Of a stretch of 64,000 nucleotides of DNA, positions 46,149-56,834 are shown in pieces. The notes under the pieces are model-generated. The model saw only the letters and a program-made list of their open reading frames with translations. It was not told the origin of the DNA and did no database searches. Origin of the DNA: Massariosphaeria phaeospora. Taxonomy: Eukaryota > Ascomycota > Dothideomycetes > Pleosporales. Numbering within the stretch: the stretch's first letter is position 1; each line of letters opens with the position of its first letter. The DNA is taken from contig JAADJZ010000019.1 in the NCBI GenBank assembly GCA_011032825.1, positions 434,001 to 498,000 on the forward strand, in the 5' to 3' direction. Made by a program: the position numbers and the translations under genes.

Positions 46149-46651
46149 AATACCCCAGGCTACATATGTTCGGTTATGCGGGTTATTGAGAACATAGTGG
46201 ATTGGCTGCGATGTGGCTTCACGTGCGTGCGTTGCAAGATGTCGATTCTAGCAGGATCTTTGCGATAGGATAGAGCTGTGTTGTTGTAAAGTACTTGGGA
46301 CAGGTGTGCAGGCCTAGTGGTCTAGGGTAGAGAACAAAAGATTTGCTGCTGGGCGCATCATGTCTGAATGAGCGGTTTTGGGGATTAAGAAGGGTGTAGA
46401 AGTCTCTTCTTTCCCACTGTTGCTTTCTTTTATTTGCATTATTGTTGTTGGTTTCAGCGCGACTAAATTGTACCATTTCTGAGCTATGGGTCGTTGCGCG
46501 TTGGGGGAGTGCAAACGGTATCTGCAGTAAGCGTGTCTAAAAACTTTAGAAGAGCCATGTTTGTCTAGTGATTGGAAGTTGAGGAACGCGATGACTAATT
46601 TCGCTGCTAGATCGCGATGATGTTCGCTTGGGCGGTTTGACATTAAGGGGG

Positions 46652-46730
46652 TGTATAAGTCCCTTCGGCATCACTGTCTCTCTACTTCTTCTTTCCACAT
46701 AAATTCTTTCCTTCTGTTGGGACTAAAAAG
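46652..46730 (+). promoter_or_regulatory. Promoter-leader unit 2
   Basis: TGTATAAGTCCC at 46652, C/T-rich leader with CTCTCTAC, then GACTAAAAAG at 46721-46730, 68 nt after TATAAG. An ATG at 46734 follows at once and opens a frame of 147 codons (MVEISMACCLLG...), uncharacterised and with five cysteines in its first 50 residues. Confidence 0.5.
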
Positions 46731-47150
46731 CTTATGGTGGAGATATCGATGGCGTGTTGTCTGTTGGGATCGCATGCATGGTATTTGGTAAAGGGAAACT
46801 CGAAACAGATGTGTAGCAAGTATCTGCTAGTGGAATCCAAAAGATCTGTCCCGTCCACCTCATGTCCGCTGGTTCCAGCAATGAGAAGCAAACATGCAAT
46901 TTGGTTTCTCCGTGCTCTTACTGCTTCAACTTCATACGGCCTCGTTGTAAGGAACCAAACTAAAAAGGGTTTATTAATTATAAAGTTAGAACTAAAAACA
47001 CAAAAGTCTATCTATCTAAGTCTTATGTTTCTTGTTTGGTTGGAAGCTGAAGATTGCGGATATAATAAGAAAGGAGATTGTATAAAAATAAGCTTTGTTA
47101 GAAGACTTCAAGTTTCATCAGCATTCTTAGTTGTCAAACTTATAGACGCC

Positions 47151-47227
47151 TATATAAGCACCTCTCTCTCTCTCTAATCTCTCTTTCCCTTGTACATTAT
47201 CCTCGTCGCCGCGGGATGGACTAAAAA
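47151..47227 (+). promoter_or_regulatory. Promoter-leader unit 3
   Basis: TATATAAGCACCTCTCTCTC at 47151, long CT tract, then GGACTAAAAAGG at about 47218-47229, 67 nt after TATAAG. No good ATG follows within 50 nt. The next is at 47278 and opens 17 codons. Confidence 0.5.
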
Positions 47228-47774
47228 GGTACTCGGTAGGTTTCCCACGGGGTTGTGCAAATCTAAAGATCGTAACGATGGTCGCGTATGTGGTGGTTCT
47301 GGTCTTCGGAGCTTTGCGTGAGGTGTACTAAGAAGGCAATATTGAGGCTGAAACTACGTTATGAATCATTTCATGAGAACTGTCCGCAGAGACGTATAAG
47401 CACGTGTTTTATCTAGTCGTTGGTTTTGATTGAGGATATATGAATACTAGCACTTTCTAATTAAAGGAAGAATGATATATGCGTTAGAGAGTTTGGAGCG
47501 GAAGCTTAAGCCTTAACAGTTGTAGAGGAAATGTACAAATTCAAACTCGCGGTTCGGTCCGTAACAGGTTTCATCCATGCTTGATCGAGCACTTCAGCTC
47601 TTGCTAATGTATCAAGTACGCTGATTCCACCGATTATTCATGTAGCACATAAAATGGCACAATTTCTCTAAAAGCTGAAAGACTCGTATAACTCTCGGAA
47701 ATAAAGAGCCAGCGTCATAAGTGTCCAAAGATCCGAAGATTCAGCCCAGTAGGAAAGCCGCTTCCTTCTGCGCA

Positions 47775-47846
47775 TATATAAGCACCCTTTCTCGTCTCTC
47801 TTTCTTGTTCCTGCACTGATCGCAATCTCTCTACGAAGACTAAAAA
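47775..47846 (+). promoter_or_regulatory. Promoter-leader unit 4
   Basis: TATATAAGCACCCTTTCTCG at 47775, C/T-rich leader, then GACTAAAAATC at 47838, 62 nt after TATAAG. An ATG at 47850 opens a 32-codon frame (MRAMVCFSWRQETPCINICS...) containing four cysteines. Confidence 0.5.
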
Positions 47847-49948
47847 TCACATGCGCGCAATGGTATGTTTCTCCTGGAGACAAGAAACGCCGTGTATTAA
47901 TATATGTTCTGGATACATTGTGAGATATTGCCTCAAAAAAGTCCACTAGCCGATAATGTGCAAGCGTCCGTCACTCGCTGTACCACACCCTTATACCAGT
48001 CGCTCAAAGTAGAATTATCACTCTAGATTCATAGTCTCAGATCTCTGTGTCTTTCTCAGCCCCAAACTTACCCTCAAACAAAACGCCCTCTTAGGAACGC
48101 CATGTAAGATCGCCGGCGAAAAAGAAAATAATGGTTCACATTTTTCATGGATCGAGTCGGTTCGTGGCGGGCGAATAAAAGCCGTGTCGTATTTCAAATA
48201 TATTAACAAGCATGTGGGCGGATCCCATTCAGCGTGTCGAGTCTGAATGTGTGCAGAATAGTTAGGCAGTACAGAAAGAATCTTTCAAAGAGACATGACA
48301 TGGCGTTGGGAGTTTTGGAGATACGAAGTTAAAAAGAGTAACTGAAAACGTACATGAGGATTTTGTCAGGTGACTGCGACTCACAAACTGGCACGACCTC
48401 AACTATGAACCGTCCAGATCATAGACCTTCGAATAACTAGTTATGTAAAAACTCCTCAAATCTTCACAATCCTCTCTCATCTACAACTCGAAGACTTCAG
48501 AGCAATAAAGATCACATAGAGAGAATTCATGTGTTTTTGCCGTTGCTAGAGACGACAAATAACCCATCGTCATGCGCGACCGCATTTGCAGCAACTAGAA
48601 AAGTGACATCCTTCGAAGCTAGAGACCTAAAAGTCAGATGTTCATGACCGTAAGGCGAAAGAGAAGTTAGTGACCAGCACCAAATCCGCCGGACATTATA
48701 TCCATGGTGCGTGCAGGAAAAAGCACGAAGTAGAAAGCTTAAGCAGATATGAATCATGGGCCTAAGAAGCAAAAAAAAGATACTTTATGCGGGGGATGGG
48801 GCCTAAAAAGGTAACCTCTGCTAGCCGATGGGTTGTGGTACCTATCGCGGAAAAGTCACGTAATAGAAGACGCATGGATGACGACTATGTCAAAAGTAAA
48901 GGAGAAGCTATAATGCCAGACAAGAATCTGAAAGCGCATTCTGTATTCCTAATCATCATAAAAGCTGTTCCAATCACGAACAGCAGATTTGTGTTGCCTG
49001 CGGGTCTTTTTCTTGAAAAACGTGATTTGTGTTCGAGATACGAAAAGCTTTGATCTCACGTTTGTGTACTAGCTAAAACCCAAAAAACCATAAAATGATG
49101 GAGTCAAAAACACATAACTGCGATCTCATGTTTCCAGCGCCTAGCAATGGACAGCCTTCAGAACAGCAGAATGTGGCTCTGCCGTCCTGGATTGTCTAGA
49201 ATAATCAGCCGGCGAAAACCGGTCGAAATCAATGCGCATGGGATTGCAAGCCCATCGAGGCATACTATTACACGAGTGAGGAGTTGAAAAACATAGAGCA
49301 CAGAATCATGTATTTGGCCGCGAACTCTGCAAGGCGACAAAATACCGTCAAATGTAACGGATGCTCTTTGGTCTCGCCTCGGTCATACATGGCCCCCCCG
49401 TAACTCAACAACTTCTTTTCCATCGAAGTCTGGGTGAGCGCCAAGAAACAAACGTAAAACCATCTGCAAACAATAAATGAGTCTGCTGGGAGAGAGCGTT
49501 GCGTATGCATGCGCGGAAATAAAACGCGTACTGGACTTGTCATGACCGGGGAGCGGACTGGTTGTTCGCATACGGAAACTCTGGATTGAAGCGTGAACAG
49601 AAATGGCTTGGAGAACATTCGCATGAAGCTGTTGCGCCTTTAATACTCAAATCTTCTCGGGCTGCCCGCGATGTGTCGAGCTCCAACGTGACCCAGGTAT
49701 ACAAGGTCCGGTGATATGCTCCTCCGGCTTCTTGTCTACAACAGTGTATGCAGACGCTAGAATGCAATGAAAGATTACTAGAAGCAATCCGATTTTGAGC
49801 GGAAGACGTCGTCGCGAATGATATAAAAACCCGGCGCAAACGCATGATGAGGTGGAAGTGAGGATATTTTGACATCGAAAAACCTAATGAGACTTTAATA
49901 ACAAAGCCGCTGCACCACGCTTCGTCTAAGCTCTTGATCAGGCCCCCA

Positions 49949-50020
49949 GGGTATATAAGTTACACATTACTCCGACCCAGCTTCTTCTCTGCTGGAGCAT
50001 CTTTGTTCCAATTACAAAAG
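49949..50020 (+). promoter_or_regulatory. Probable promoter-leader unit 5
   Basis: GGTATATAAGTTACAC at 49949, pyrimidine-rich leader, then ATTACAAAAG at 50011-50020, about 59 nt after TATAAG. The spacing fits the other four units, but the 3' word is diverged, so membership is uncertain. Confidence 0.3.
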
Positions 50021-50683
50021 ACCGAGCGGACTAGTTCCAATGGTTCGCAATGTAGAGAGCGGGTAAATTCTGACCAGCACAGCTGTATAAACTGCGAGAA
50101 CTCCTACTGCGTTTCGGGAGGAACGGGTGCCAAAACCGTAGAGCTGTAAAAAAGAGGTAGGTAGGTTTGACTCTCTGTGTAGAGGAGGATTCCAGAGGCC
50201 AATTTCCCGCGAAAGACTTACGTGATGTAGTCAATATTATTGACAGCAAGCCATCTTGCACTATTCTTGTGGCTTTACAAGGAGAATTCTTCGAGAATCC
50301 TGGGCATGTGATTGCGGCGAGCTCCGTCAATGTGGAATAACTCCTGGGCGATGATGCTATCTACACCAATTTGATGGTGGTGGTGTTCAAAAGGTCATGG
50401 AGATGTGCGGCATCGTTGATAGTATCCGGATATGGCCTTCAGTGAAACTCCATTCCAGGTGGTTACCCAGTCTCTGGGCACAGAAGTGAACCGATCTTGG
50501 AGACTTTCCTTGTGCTTTCGCACTGTGGTGTTTTTCTCGTCAAGACCATGGCGGGCGTAGCAGATGATTCTTGCAGTACGTGACTCCTGAGACCGATAAC
50601 TGGACGATGAGCGTTAAGTTCGCATAATCGAGGACATATCCGCCTTGTACTTGTTTTTATTTTGGGTGATCCAGGATTGCTTC

Positions 50684-51609
50684 CTATACCATGCCCCTCG
50701 TTTCAGGTTGATTGACATCCTCCCAGTGCCGCTCGCTTCCATACTTCCAATCGGAGCTACCAGCTAATGGCTCTGGAGATGGTACTTCGTATAATGGCTT
50801 GTGCTCCAACTCTTGCGGTTCTTTCGGAATCCACGCCTTGTGTTGCTCATCTAGCTCCGATGGTTCCAGAACCGCTGGAGGCTGATAACTCTGTTTCAAT
50901 TTACCAAGCCTCTCTAGCTCTGTTTCTGGTATTTGTCGCGGGGCGGCACGTTTGATTCGCCTCCGGCTTAGATATACGAAGACTCCGACGAGGATGGCGA
51001 TGAGTATCCCGACTCCTAGGCCGACGCCGACTCTAATTGCAGTGGTATTTTGACGTTGGCTAGGTGCGCGATTCGATGAAACAGGGGCTGTAGAAGAGGC
51101 GCCCGCGGAGGAGACAGAGGTCGAACTTGAACGCGATCCTGAGGCAGATATAGTCATCACGATGTTCCCAGTCCCGATCTCGAAAATGTTTTTAGAGTCG
51201 GAACAGCAGTCGTAGTTCTCTTTACAGCAGTACTTGTCCGTCCCGCAATTTTGAAGCCCTTCCCCAGAATCCTGATCGTGTCCCGCTGCAGTTCATGGTC
51301 AGCTATGCTATAGGTGAATAGATGATGGAACATACGTCCGGTACAGAATTGCGGGCACTCGGTCGAGTTCCACGATGCGTCTGTGCATGCACTACGATAA
51401 AACTTGTACGAGTATTGCTGCCGGCTGTCGGGTCCAGGTTGACAGAGTCCATTGCTCAAGCAGACAAATGTCGGTCCACAACATGCCGAGTTTTCTTGAT
51501 CCGGAAAGCATGCTTGTCCTTTCGATTGGGCACCCCCAGGAAAGTAGCATTTCGCGTTTACCGCCGCTGAGACTGGAGCGGTGAGTGTAAAGATCGCAAG
51601 TAGTCGCAT
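50684..51609 (-). CDS. Secreted-type Cys-rich protein with one transmembrane helix
   Basis: Two exons on the minus strand: 51336-51609 and 50684-51285, giving 291 aa. A signal peptide (MRLLAIFTLTAPVSA) is followed by a Cys-rich ectodomain. It contains CYFPGG, SACCGPTFVCLSNGLCQPG and, after the splice, NCGTDKYCCKENYDCC, ending in IFEIGTGNIVMTIS. A Ser/Thr-rich stalk leads to one membrane span (VGVGLGVGILIAILVGVFVY), an RRRIKR stop-transfer and a Pro/Glu-rich cytosolic tail. This plan is common in Pezizomycotina surface proteins of unknown function. A sensor or wall-attached role is only a guess. The 50-nt intron (GTATGT...CTGCAG) is needed: the unspliced downstream frame loses the cysteines. 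Confidence 0.8.
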
Positions 51610-52539
51610 CGTGCTGCAAGACGTTGAGCCACGGTGGGGTCAGGACCAATGGTAACTTGCCGCCGTTCTCATGTGAAGGAAAAGCCGCGTGGAGAGCCAG
51701 CCGAGTTTCTAGGACGACTTCGATGGCGTAAGCAGACCTGAAGGGTGGCCAGTCTCTATAAATGCCATAGCCAAGGGTGCGATGTAATCGTTGAACCGCT
51801 CTTTTGTTTTCAGCGTGAGCTGAGTGGGTGTTTCGATTTGTGGAGCCGACATGCATTCATTCAAATTGGTCCCTCCTGAACCGTGAACGCATGCTGTCGT
51901 GAGCGCTAGCAAGGTTCCTACGAGTCAGAGAGAACGTTCATATCGATCAGTCAGGCGGCTTAGAAGTTATGGCGTTTTGGGAAGCAATACGGGGCTGTAG
52001 AGCTGACTCGGGCTTGACCAAACCGTACGATGCAGAGCCTGACTGATTGACGACTGCTCCGATGCCTCATCAGCAGCAACGTGGGCATGATGTGAGATGT
52101 GAAGGCTGCTGAGCGCGACCTCAGGATTTAAGATGTGATCTCGCACGAGACAAGGTCCACCGCTGCGGAGGTGCGGGATCGCCAGGAGACGCTAGATCTT
52201 AGCTCAGCTTGGCAGGTGAATAAGCAACCTAGGCCTTCTCTCCGGGCCTCAACCCCGCCCGACATCCGCACGGCGCACCACACAGCTACATAGATACCTG
52301 CTGAGCTGAACCTCGTCCTACCTGTTCGCTGTGACCACCAGTTCTAACTCAAATCCTGATGGCTGCAGCGCTACGTGCTACGATCCACACGGGTAGCATG
52401 TTGACGTCACGCTTCGGCCCGAAAGCTTTAGCTTTAGTTGGCGCTTTTCTTGCCGGCGTTAACAATGACATCCTGTCCACATAAGCCTTTCAAGCCCCCC
52501 GAAGTAAATTAACAGTCACTTCTATTCTAATTCTACAAC
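51610..52539. other. Divergent region, Cys-rich protein / esterase
   Basis: 0.93 kb. A minus-strand ATG frame at 51709-51912 (67 codons, MLALTTACVHGSGG...) has no recognised domain. It could be part of an unannotated short gene or chance. The right half is GC-rich and holds the esterase promoter. Confidence 0.35.
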
Positions 52540-53561
52540 ATGTTTGCTACAACGATTTTCACGTCCAGCCTATTACTGATCGCTTTTACGCATGCTCAAA
52601 GCACTGGGTGTGGCCATAATCTTCCTAGGGACGTCAAGCTGGGTGATTCTGTGAATCTTAGACTCGATAATAGTAAGAGCGGAGTCGCAAGCCGCAAATA
52701 CAGAATCCACATCCCAGCGTCCTACAAGAAGAATGTTCCGGTCCCGTTGATTGTGTCTTTCCACGGTCGCACTCAGGACATGGAGTATCAGGAGCGACTC
52801 TCCCAGTTCTCAAACTCTACGTATGGCTTCCAAGGGATCAGTGTATATCCTGAGGGTATTCCGGTATGCGTCTTCTGGATTCAGATATTCAAGCAGCTCC
52901 CAAATGATAGCTGATTCAGACGTAGTCCTCAACAGGATCATACCAGTGGCAGGGCGATCCTGAGGCTCCCGATTCCATCAACGACGTCACTTTCACCCTA
53001 GAGCTTCTCGACCTTCTTCTCGATACTTACTGCATCGACCCATCACGTGTCTACGCGGCCGGCAAGTCCAACGGCGGCGGCTTCTCCGCGGGCGTCCTTG
53101 CCTGCGATGACAAAGCTAGCAAACGTTTCGCCGCCTTCGCCGCTGTCTCCGGGGCCTACTACCTCGATCCCACCACCAAGCAACTTCCACCGTGCAAACC
53201 CGGCCGCGATATCGTACCCATCCTGGAGTTCCACGGGCTGAACGACACTACCATTGATTATTACGGCGGACCCAATAACCGCGTCAACGGAATTACTACT
53301 GATATCCTTAAGTGGGTGCACGAGTGGGTCGAACGCGATGGTCTTGATGTCAATTCTGTTACCACGACTCCATTGTGTGCAAACGACAGTAGAAGCGCAA
53401 TCAGATATTCCTGGAAAGATACAGTCGTCCATTACGCTATCAAGAACTGGAGCCACGACTGGCCTAGCACTTTCCCGAACGAGGATACGGGTCGCAAAGT
53501 ATGCAAGGACGAGGAGGCCACGAGCATTATCTTAGCCTGGTTTGCGAAGTGGACCTTATAG
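52540..53561 (+). CDS. Secreted CE1-type esterase (feruloyl esterase / PHB depolymerase family)
   Basis: Two exons: 52540-52863 and 52947-53561, giving 312 aa. Signal peptide MFATTIFTSSLLLIAFTHAQ. Conserved features are VPLIVSFHGRTQ (oxyanion region), YPEGIP-WQGDPEA, and the nucleophile elbow AAGKSNGGGFSAG with Ser in GKSNGG. EFHGLNDTTIDYYGG supplies the Asp region and NWSHDWPS the catalytic His. Enzymes of this family release ferulic acid from plant cell-wall arabinoxylan or cleave related esters, so the protein is probably secreted. The 83-nt intron (GTATGC...TACCAG) is the only join that keeps the IP-WQGDP sequence. The gene is on the same strand as the P450 and kinase genes that follow. 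Confidence 0.88.
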
Positions 53562-54144
53562 GATGTTAGATTGTAACTAACTATGTCAAAGTTCGGAGCT
53601 GTCAATAATCAATTACCCTTAGTTTGACCATGTTGACCACTTTTAGATCTTTGTGTTTTTGCATTGAACTGACAAGTAAGCAGATCAGTACGCCGTTGAT
53701 AAAAGTGGCCTTGATAAGCTACCTCCACCACTTTATATTGTCAATCCAATCAAGCACTCTAGCGTTTTAAACTTTGTTGGTTGTTAGTACAGACACTATC
53801 AAATTGATCGTTAATACGGAGTATCTCTAGTTAAACTGTTATAGAAGGTTATGCATCTTGAGAAAGGGATGGCACTAACTGCCGGTTTTGTTCTGCTTTT
53901 GTTGCCGTTTCGTCTGTATCCATGCTCAGCCTTGTGCCTGTAATCCCTTTCTCGTGCGAGGTCCCGGGATGCTGATACTGGAACTAGCGCATCTGCGGCT
54001 GAGCGGCAAAGCTGCGGAGAAGCTCGCAGGACGGTTTGTTAGCTACACGAAAAGTGGCGAAGCTCACACTCCGACTACCGCCCCACTACACCCCACTGCT
54101 TTATTCACTCTCCGTCTCTGTCGCCTCTATCACCAAGTTCAATC
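53562..54144. promoter_or_regulatory. Intergenic region esterase / P450
   Basis: 0.58 kb. The first part is AT-rich 3' flank. The part just before the P450 start is C/T-rich leader. No gene. Confidence 0.4.
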
Positions 54145-55840
54145 ATGCGCGCCATGGCTATCACCTACGTGATCCCTGTTGGTGTAGCCATTCTTGTCTA
54201 CGTATCACTTCATCTACTTCTGCTCTACACCCACAACAAACGGGAACCGCCGCTTTTAGAGACATCAATTCCATTCGTGAGCCCTATCATTGGCCTGAAT
54301 CGAAAGAAGACGAACTATTATGTCATGCTCCGGTACACACAGGATCCCGTACCGTGGATACGACACCCCACTGACACCTAAACTCGTAGCGACAAATACA
54401 ATCTACCAATCTACACGCTCCGAATTCCCGGGTCAAAGCTCTACGTCGTCAACTCACCCGCACTGATATCTGCGATTCAGCGGCAGTATCGAACACTAGC
54501 GTTTATGCCCATTGTGGCCAAAGCATCGATCAATGTATCTCGATTCAGCAAGACCGCCAGCGAAATTATTATATTGAACTCGAATGGCGATGACGGTTAT
54601 TGGGGATACATCATGACTTTCCATGACGCTGTTGCGCCATCCCTAGTTCCTGGGGCAGACCTGGATGGGATGAACCGTGCCATGCTCAAGCTCGTTGCAG
54701 TATCTCTGAACCGGTTGAGAGAGCAAGCGGCCACCAATGTGAAGTTGTTTGGCTGGGTGAGGCACCAAATGACGCTTGCTACTACAAGCGCTGCGTACGG
54801 CCCGTCCAATCCATACAAAGACCCAACCGTCGAGGCCGCCTTCTGGTAAGAAATGCTTGGGTCCACAGTCGTTGTCCAATTTAACAAGACATAGGACCTT
54901 CAAAGCCGGGATGTCGCAGCTAATTTTGGACTTCCTGCCTACATGGACCGCCAGTGAAGCTGTCACAGCTCTGGACTTTTCCGCCTCTGCTTTCGAAAAT
55001 TACTTCAGGGATGACGACCACGCCAAAGGCTCCGCGCTTGTTCAAGCTCGGTATAAACATAGTATCGACCATCACATGCCTTTAAACGACATTGCAAGGT
55101 CGGAGTTCGCGAACGGAGTCGCTCTATTGGGCAATACTGTACCGAATACATTTTGGATGCTTTATCACGTTTACTCCGACCCATCCGTTCTAGAGGATTG
55201 TCGCAAAGAGCTGTCAGATATGGTGGCTCATAGCGATAATGCCGAAGGAACGAGACTGCGTACCATCGACATGTCTAAAGTGAAAACGTCCTGCCCGATA
55301 TTCCTTTCGACCTTCAAAGAAGTCCTCCGGCTTTATAGCACATCAGTGTCAGCAAGACTGGTCATGGAAGATCACATGCTAGACAATCAATACCTCCTCA
55401 AGAAGGGAAGTACAGTCCTGATGCCCAGCCCCGTCCAGCACCACAACGCCACTGTCTGGGGCGAGAACCACAACATCTTCAATCATCGACGCTTCATAGC
55501 ATCGGCTACCGGGAAACGTCCCAGCCCAGCCGGATTCCGCGCTTTCGGCGGTGGCACCACTTTATGTCCAGGCCGGCACTTCGCAAGTACCGAGATTCTA
55601 GCCTTTACCGCGGTAATGCTCTTACAGTTTGATATAAAGCCGAAAACAGGCCATTGGCCTAAGTCGCCGAAGACCAAGGCCGAATTCTGGGAAGCTACAT
55701 CGAGTCCGAAGGACGACTTCGAGGTTGAGATTCGTCCAATTGAGAGTGAAGTGATGGATCGGGACTGGGCGTTCACATTGTCGGACTTGGATCAACCGAT
55801 AGAACTAAGCGCTGAAGACCTACCCTTGACGGAGATGTAA
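54145..55840 (+). CDS. Cytochrome P450 monooxygenase
   Basis: Three exons: 54145-54332, 54390-54845, 54895-55840, giving 529 aa. An N-terminal membrane anchor (ITYVIPVGVAILVYVSLHLL) is followed by a Pro-rich hinge. The ExxR motif is in TFKEVLRLY. The heme-binding loop is FRAFGGGTTLCPGRHFAS, with the thiolate Cys. The sequence style (weak I-helix, NTVPNTFWMLYHVYSDPSVL) is that of the CYP7/CYP8-like fungal P450s often found in secondary-metabolite or steroid-modifying contexts. Introns are 57 and 49 nt and restore MLR-DKYNLPIYTLRIPG and AAFW-TFKAGM. A second ATG at 54154 has a better context. The substrate cannot be inferred. Confidence 0.92.
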
Positions 55841-56834
55841 AACGGAGGAGCATTCTGCTGTAACATTGGTGGGTGGCTAGGGTCCTCAACATCGGCTTCT
55901 ACGGGTGCTCTGCGGGGGCTGCAGGAGCCCGATCAAATTGATTGGGACTGAACTCCTTAGTCACATTCAATAGATATAATTGCGGACCGAAACAGTTGGA
56001 GGTTGAAGGCACAGCCTTTTGTGTAACATTCCAGGTAGACGATTGATCACGTGAAATTCACGTGCTGCGCAACATGCACCTCTCTCTTCCTTATAATCGC
56101 CTGGCTAATGAACTGATCTTAGCGACGGGACTTTGAGCGATTTGGGAGTTAATTGGGATCCCATACAAGACGCAGGATTCCACAACCACTATTCTTTGAG
56201 AATTTCCACATGCTAGATCCGCTTTGTTCTCCCGAGGGAGGAAGGCGGTCACGATGTCGATGCAGCTGCATGCGTCTCCGAGCTTGTGATCATCAGAGCT
56301 TGAAAGAAACTTAACAACCGGCATTCACTCAACATATAGTTGTGCCCATGTGATGGCCTTGGCTCGACGAAAACGTTATGCGTGCGCGCCTACGGCTTCT
56401 ACTCAATGAAGAGTGATAAGTTCCTATACTTTCTTGATAACGAGGGTGTATGTGCGGCGACGTCCGCATGCATGCTTTCTTTGTAACGCTAACGTGGAGC
56501 GACGTCTGCATGCGTACTTTCTTTGTAGCGCCAGCGTGAAGCCATGTCCGCATGCGTATTATTATGAAAGTGCCGTTGTGCGATGCTGTCCGCATGCAGA
56601 TTCCTTTCGTAGTGTCATCGTACGGGGGTGTCTGCATGCGTAATTTCTTTGAGAGTGCCAGCGGACACGTCCTTTTCTGTCTCCAAAGCAGCAGCGCAAT
56701 TCTCTTTCATCATCTATTATCTATAAGACATCAAGTTAGACATACGGTTCTACACTTCTCCTGCAGAATCTTTTCAACACGAACCACTCATTATACACAC
56801 GGTACACGGCTTTGTCGGACGACACAAGATTACC
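55841..56834. other. Intergenic region P450 / kinase with a minisatellite
   Basis: 1 kb. Contains the 42-bp tandem array at about 56429-56675 (separate entry). A minus-strand ATG frame at 56329-56637 (102 codons) runs through the array. No other coding signal. Confidence 0.45.
56429..56675. repeat. 42-bp minisatellite
   Basis: The word GCATGC occurs at 56466, 56508, 56550, 56592 and 56634, always exactly 42 bp apart. The sequence between is a diverged unit of the form CTTTCTTTGTAGCGCCAGCG...GTC(C/T). An additional partial unit precedes the first. The units differ at many bases, yet the period never slips, and 42 is a multiple of 3. The array is open on both strands and encodes 14-residue repeats either way. 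Confidence 0.88.

Larger units (their letters stand above)
45617..50683. other. 5-kb AT-richer region with repeated promoter-leader units
   Basis: No protein with a recognised domain. Some stretches are very AT-rich (47041-47100 is 30% G+C by count). At 46.08, 46.65, 47.15, 47.78 and probably 49.95 kb the same architecture recurs: TATAAG, a pyrimidine-rich leader, and about 60-68 nt later CTAAAAA or a variant. Short ATG-started frames follow some of them. ATG-started frames of 60-147 codons exist (46734-47174, and on the minus strand 49540-49875), but none has a signal peptide or motif I trust. Confidence 0.45.

Noticed and set aside
50031..50330. Minus-strand frame of 99 codons (MTELAAITCPGFSKNS...)
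   Set aside because: No signal peptide or domain is seen, and it overlaps the probable promoter-leader unit 5 on the other strand. Support is too weak.
56329..56637. Calling the minisatellite ORF a gene
   Set aside because: The array is open on both strands, so openness alone is weak evidence. It is reported as a finding instead.
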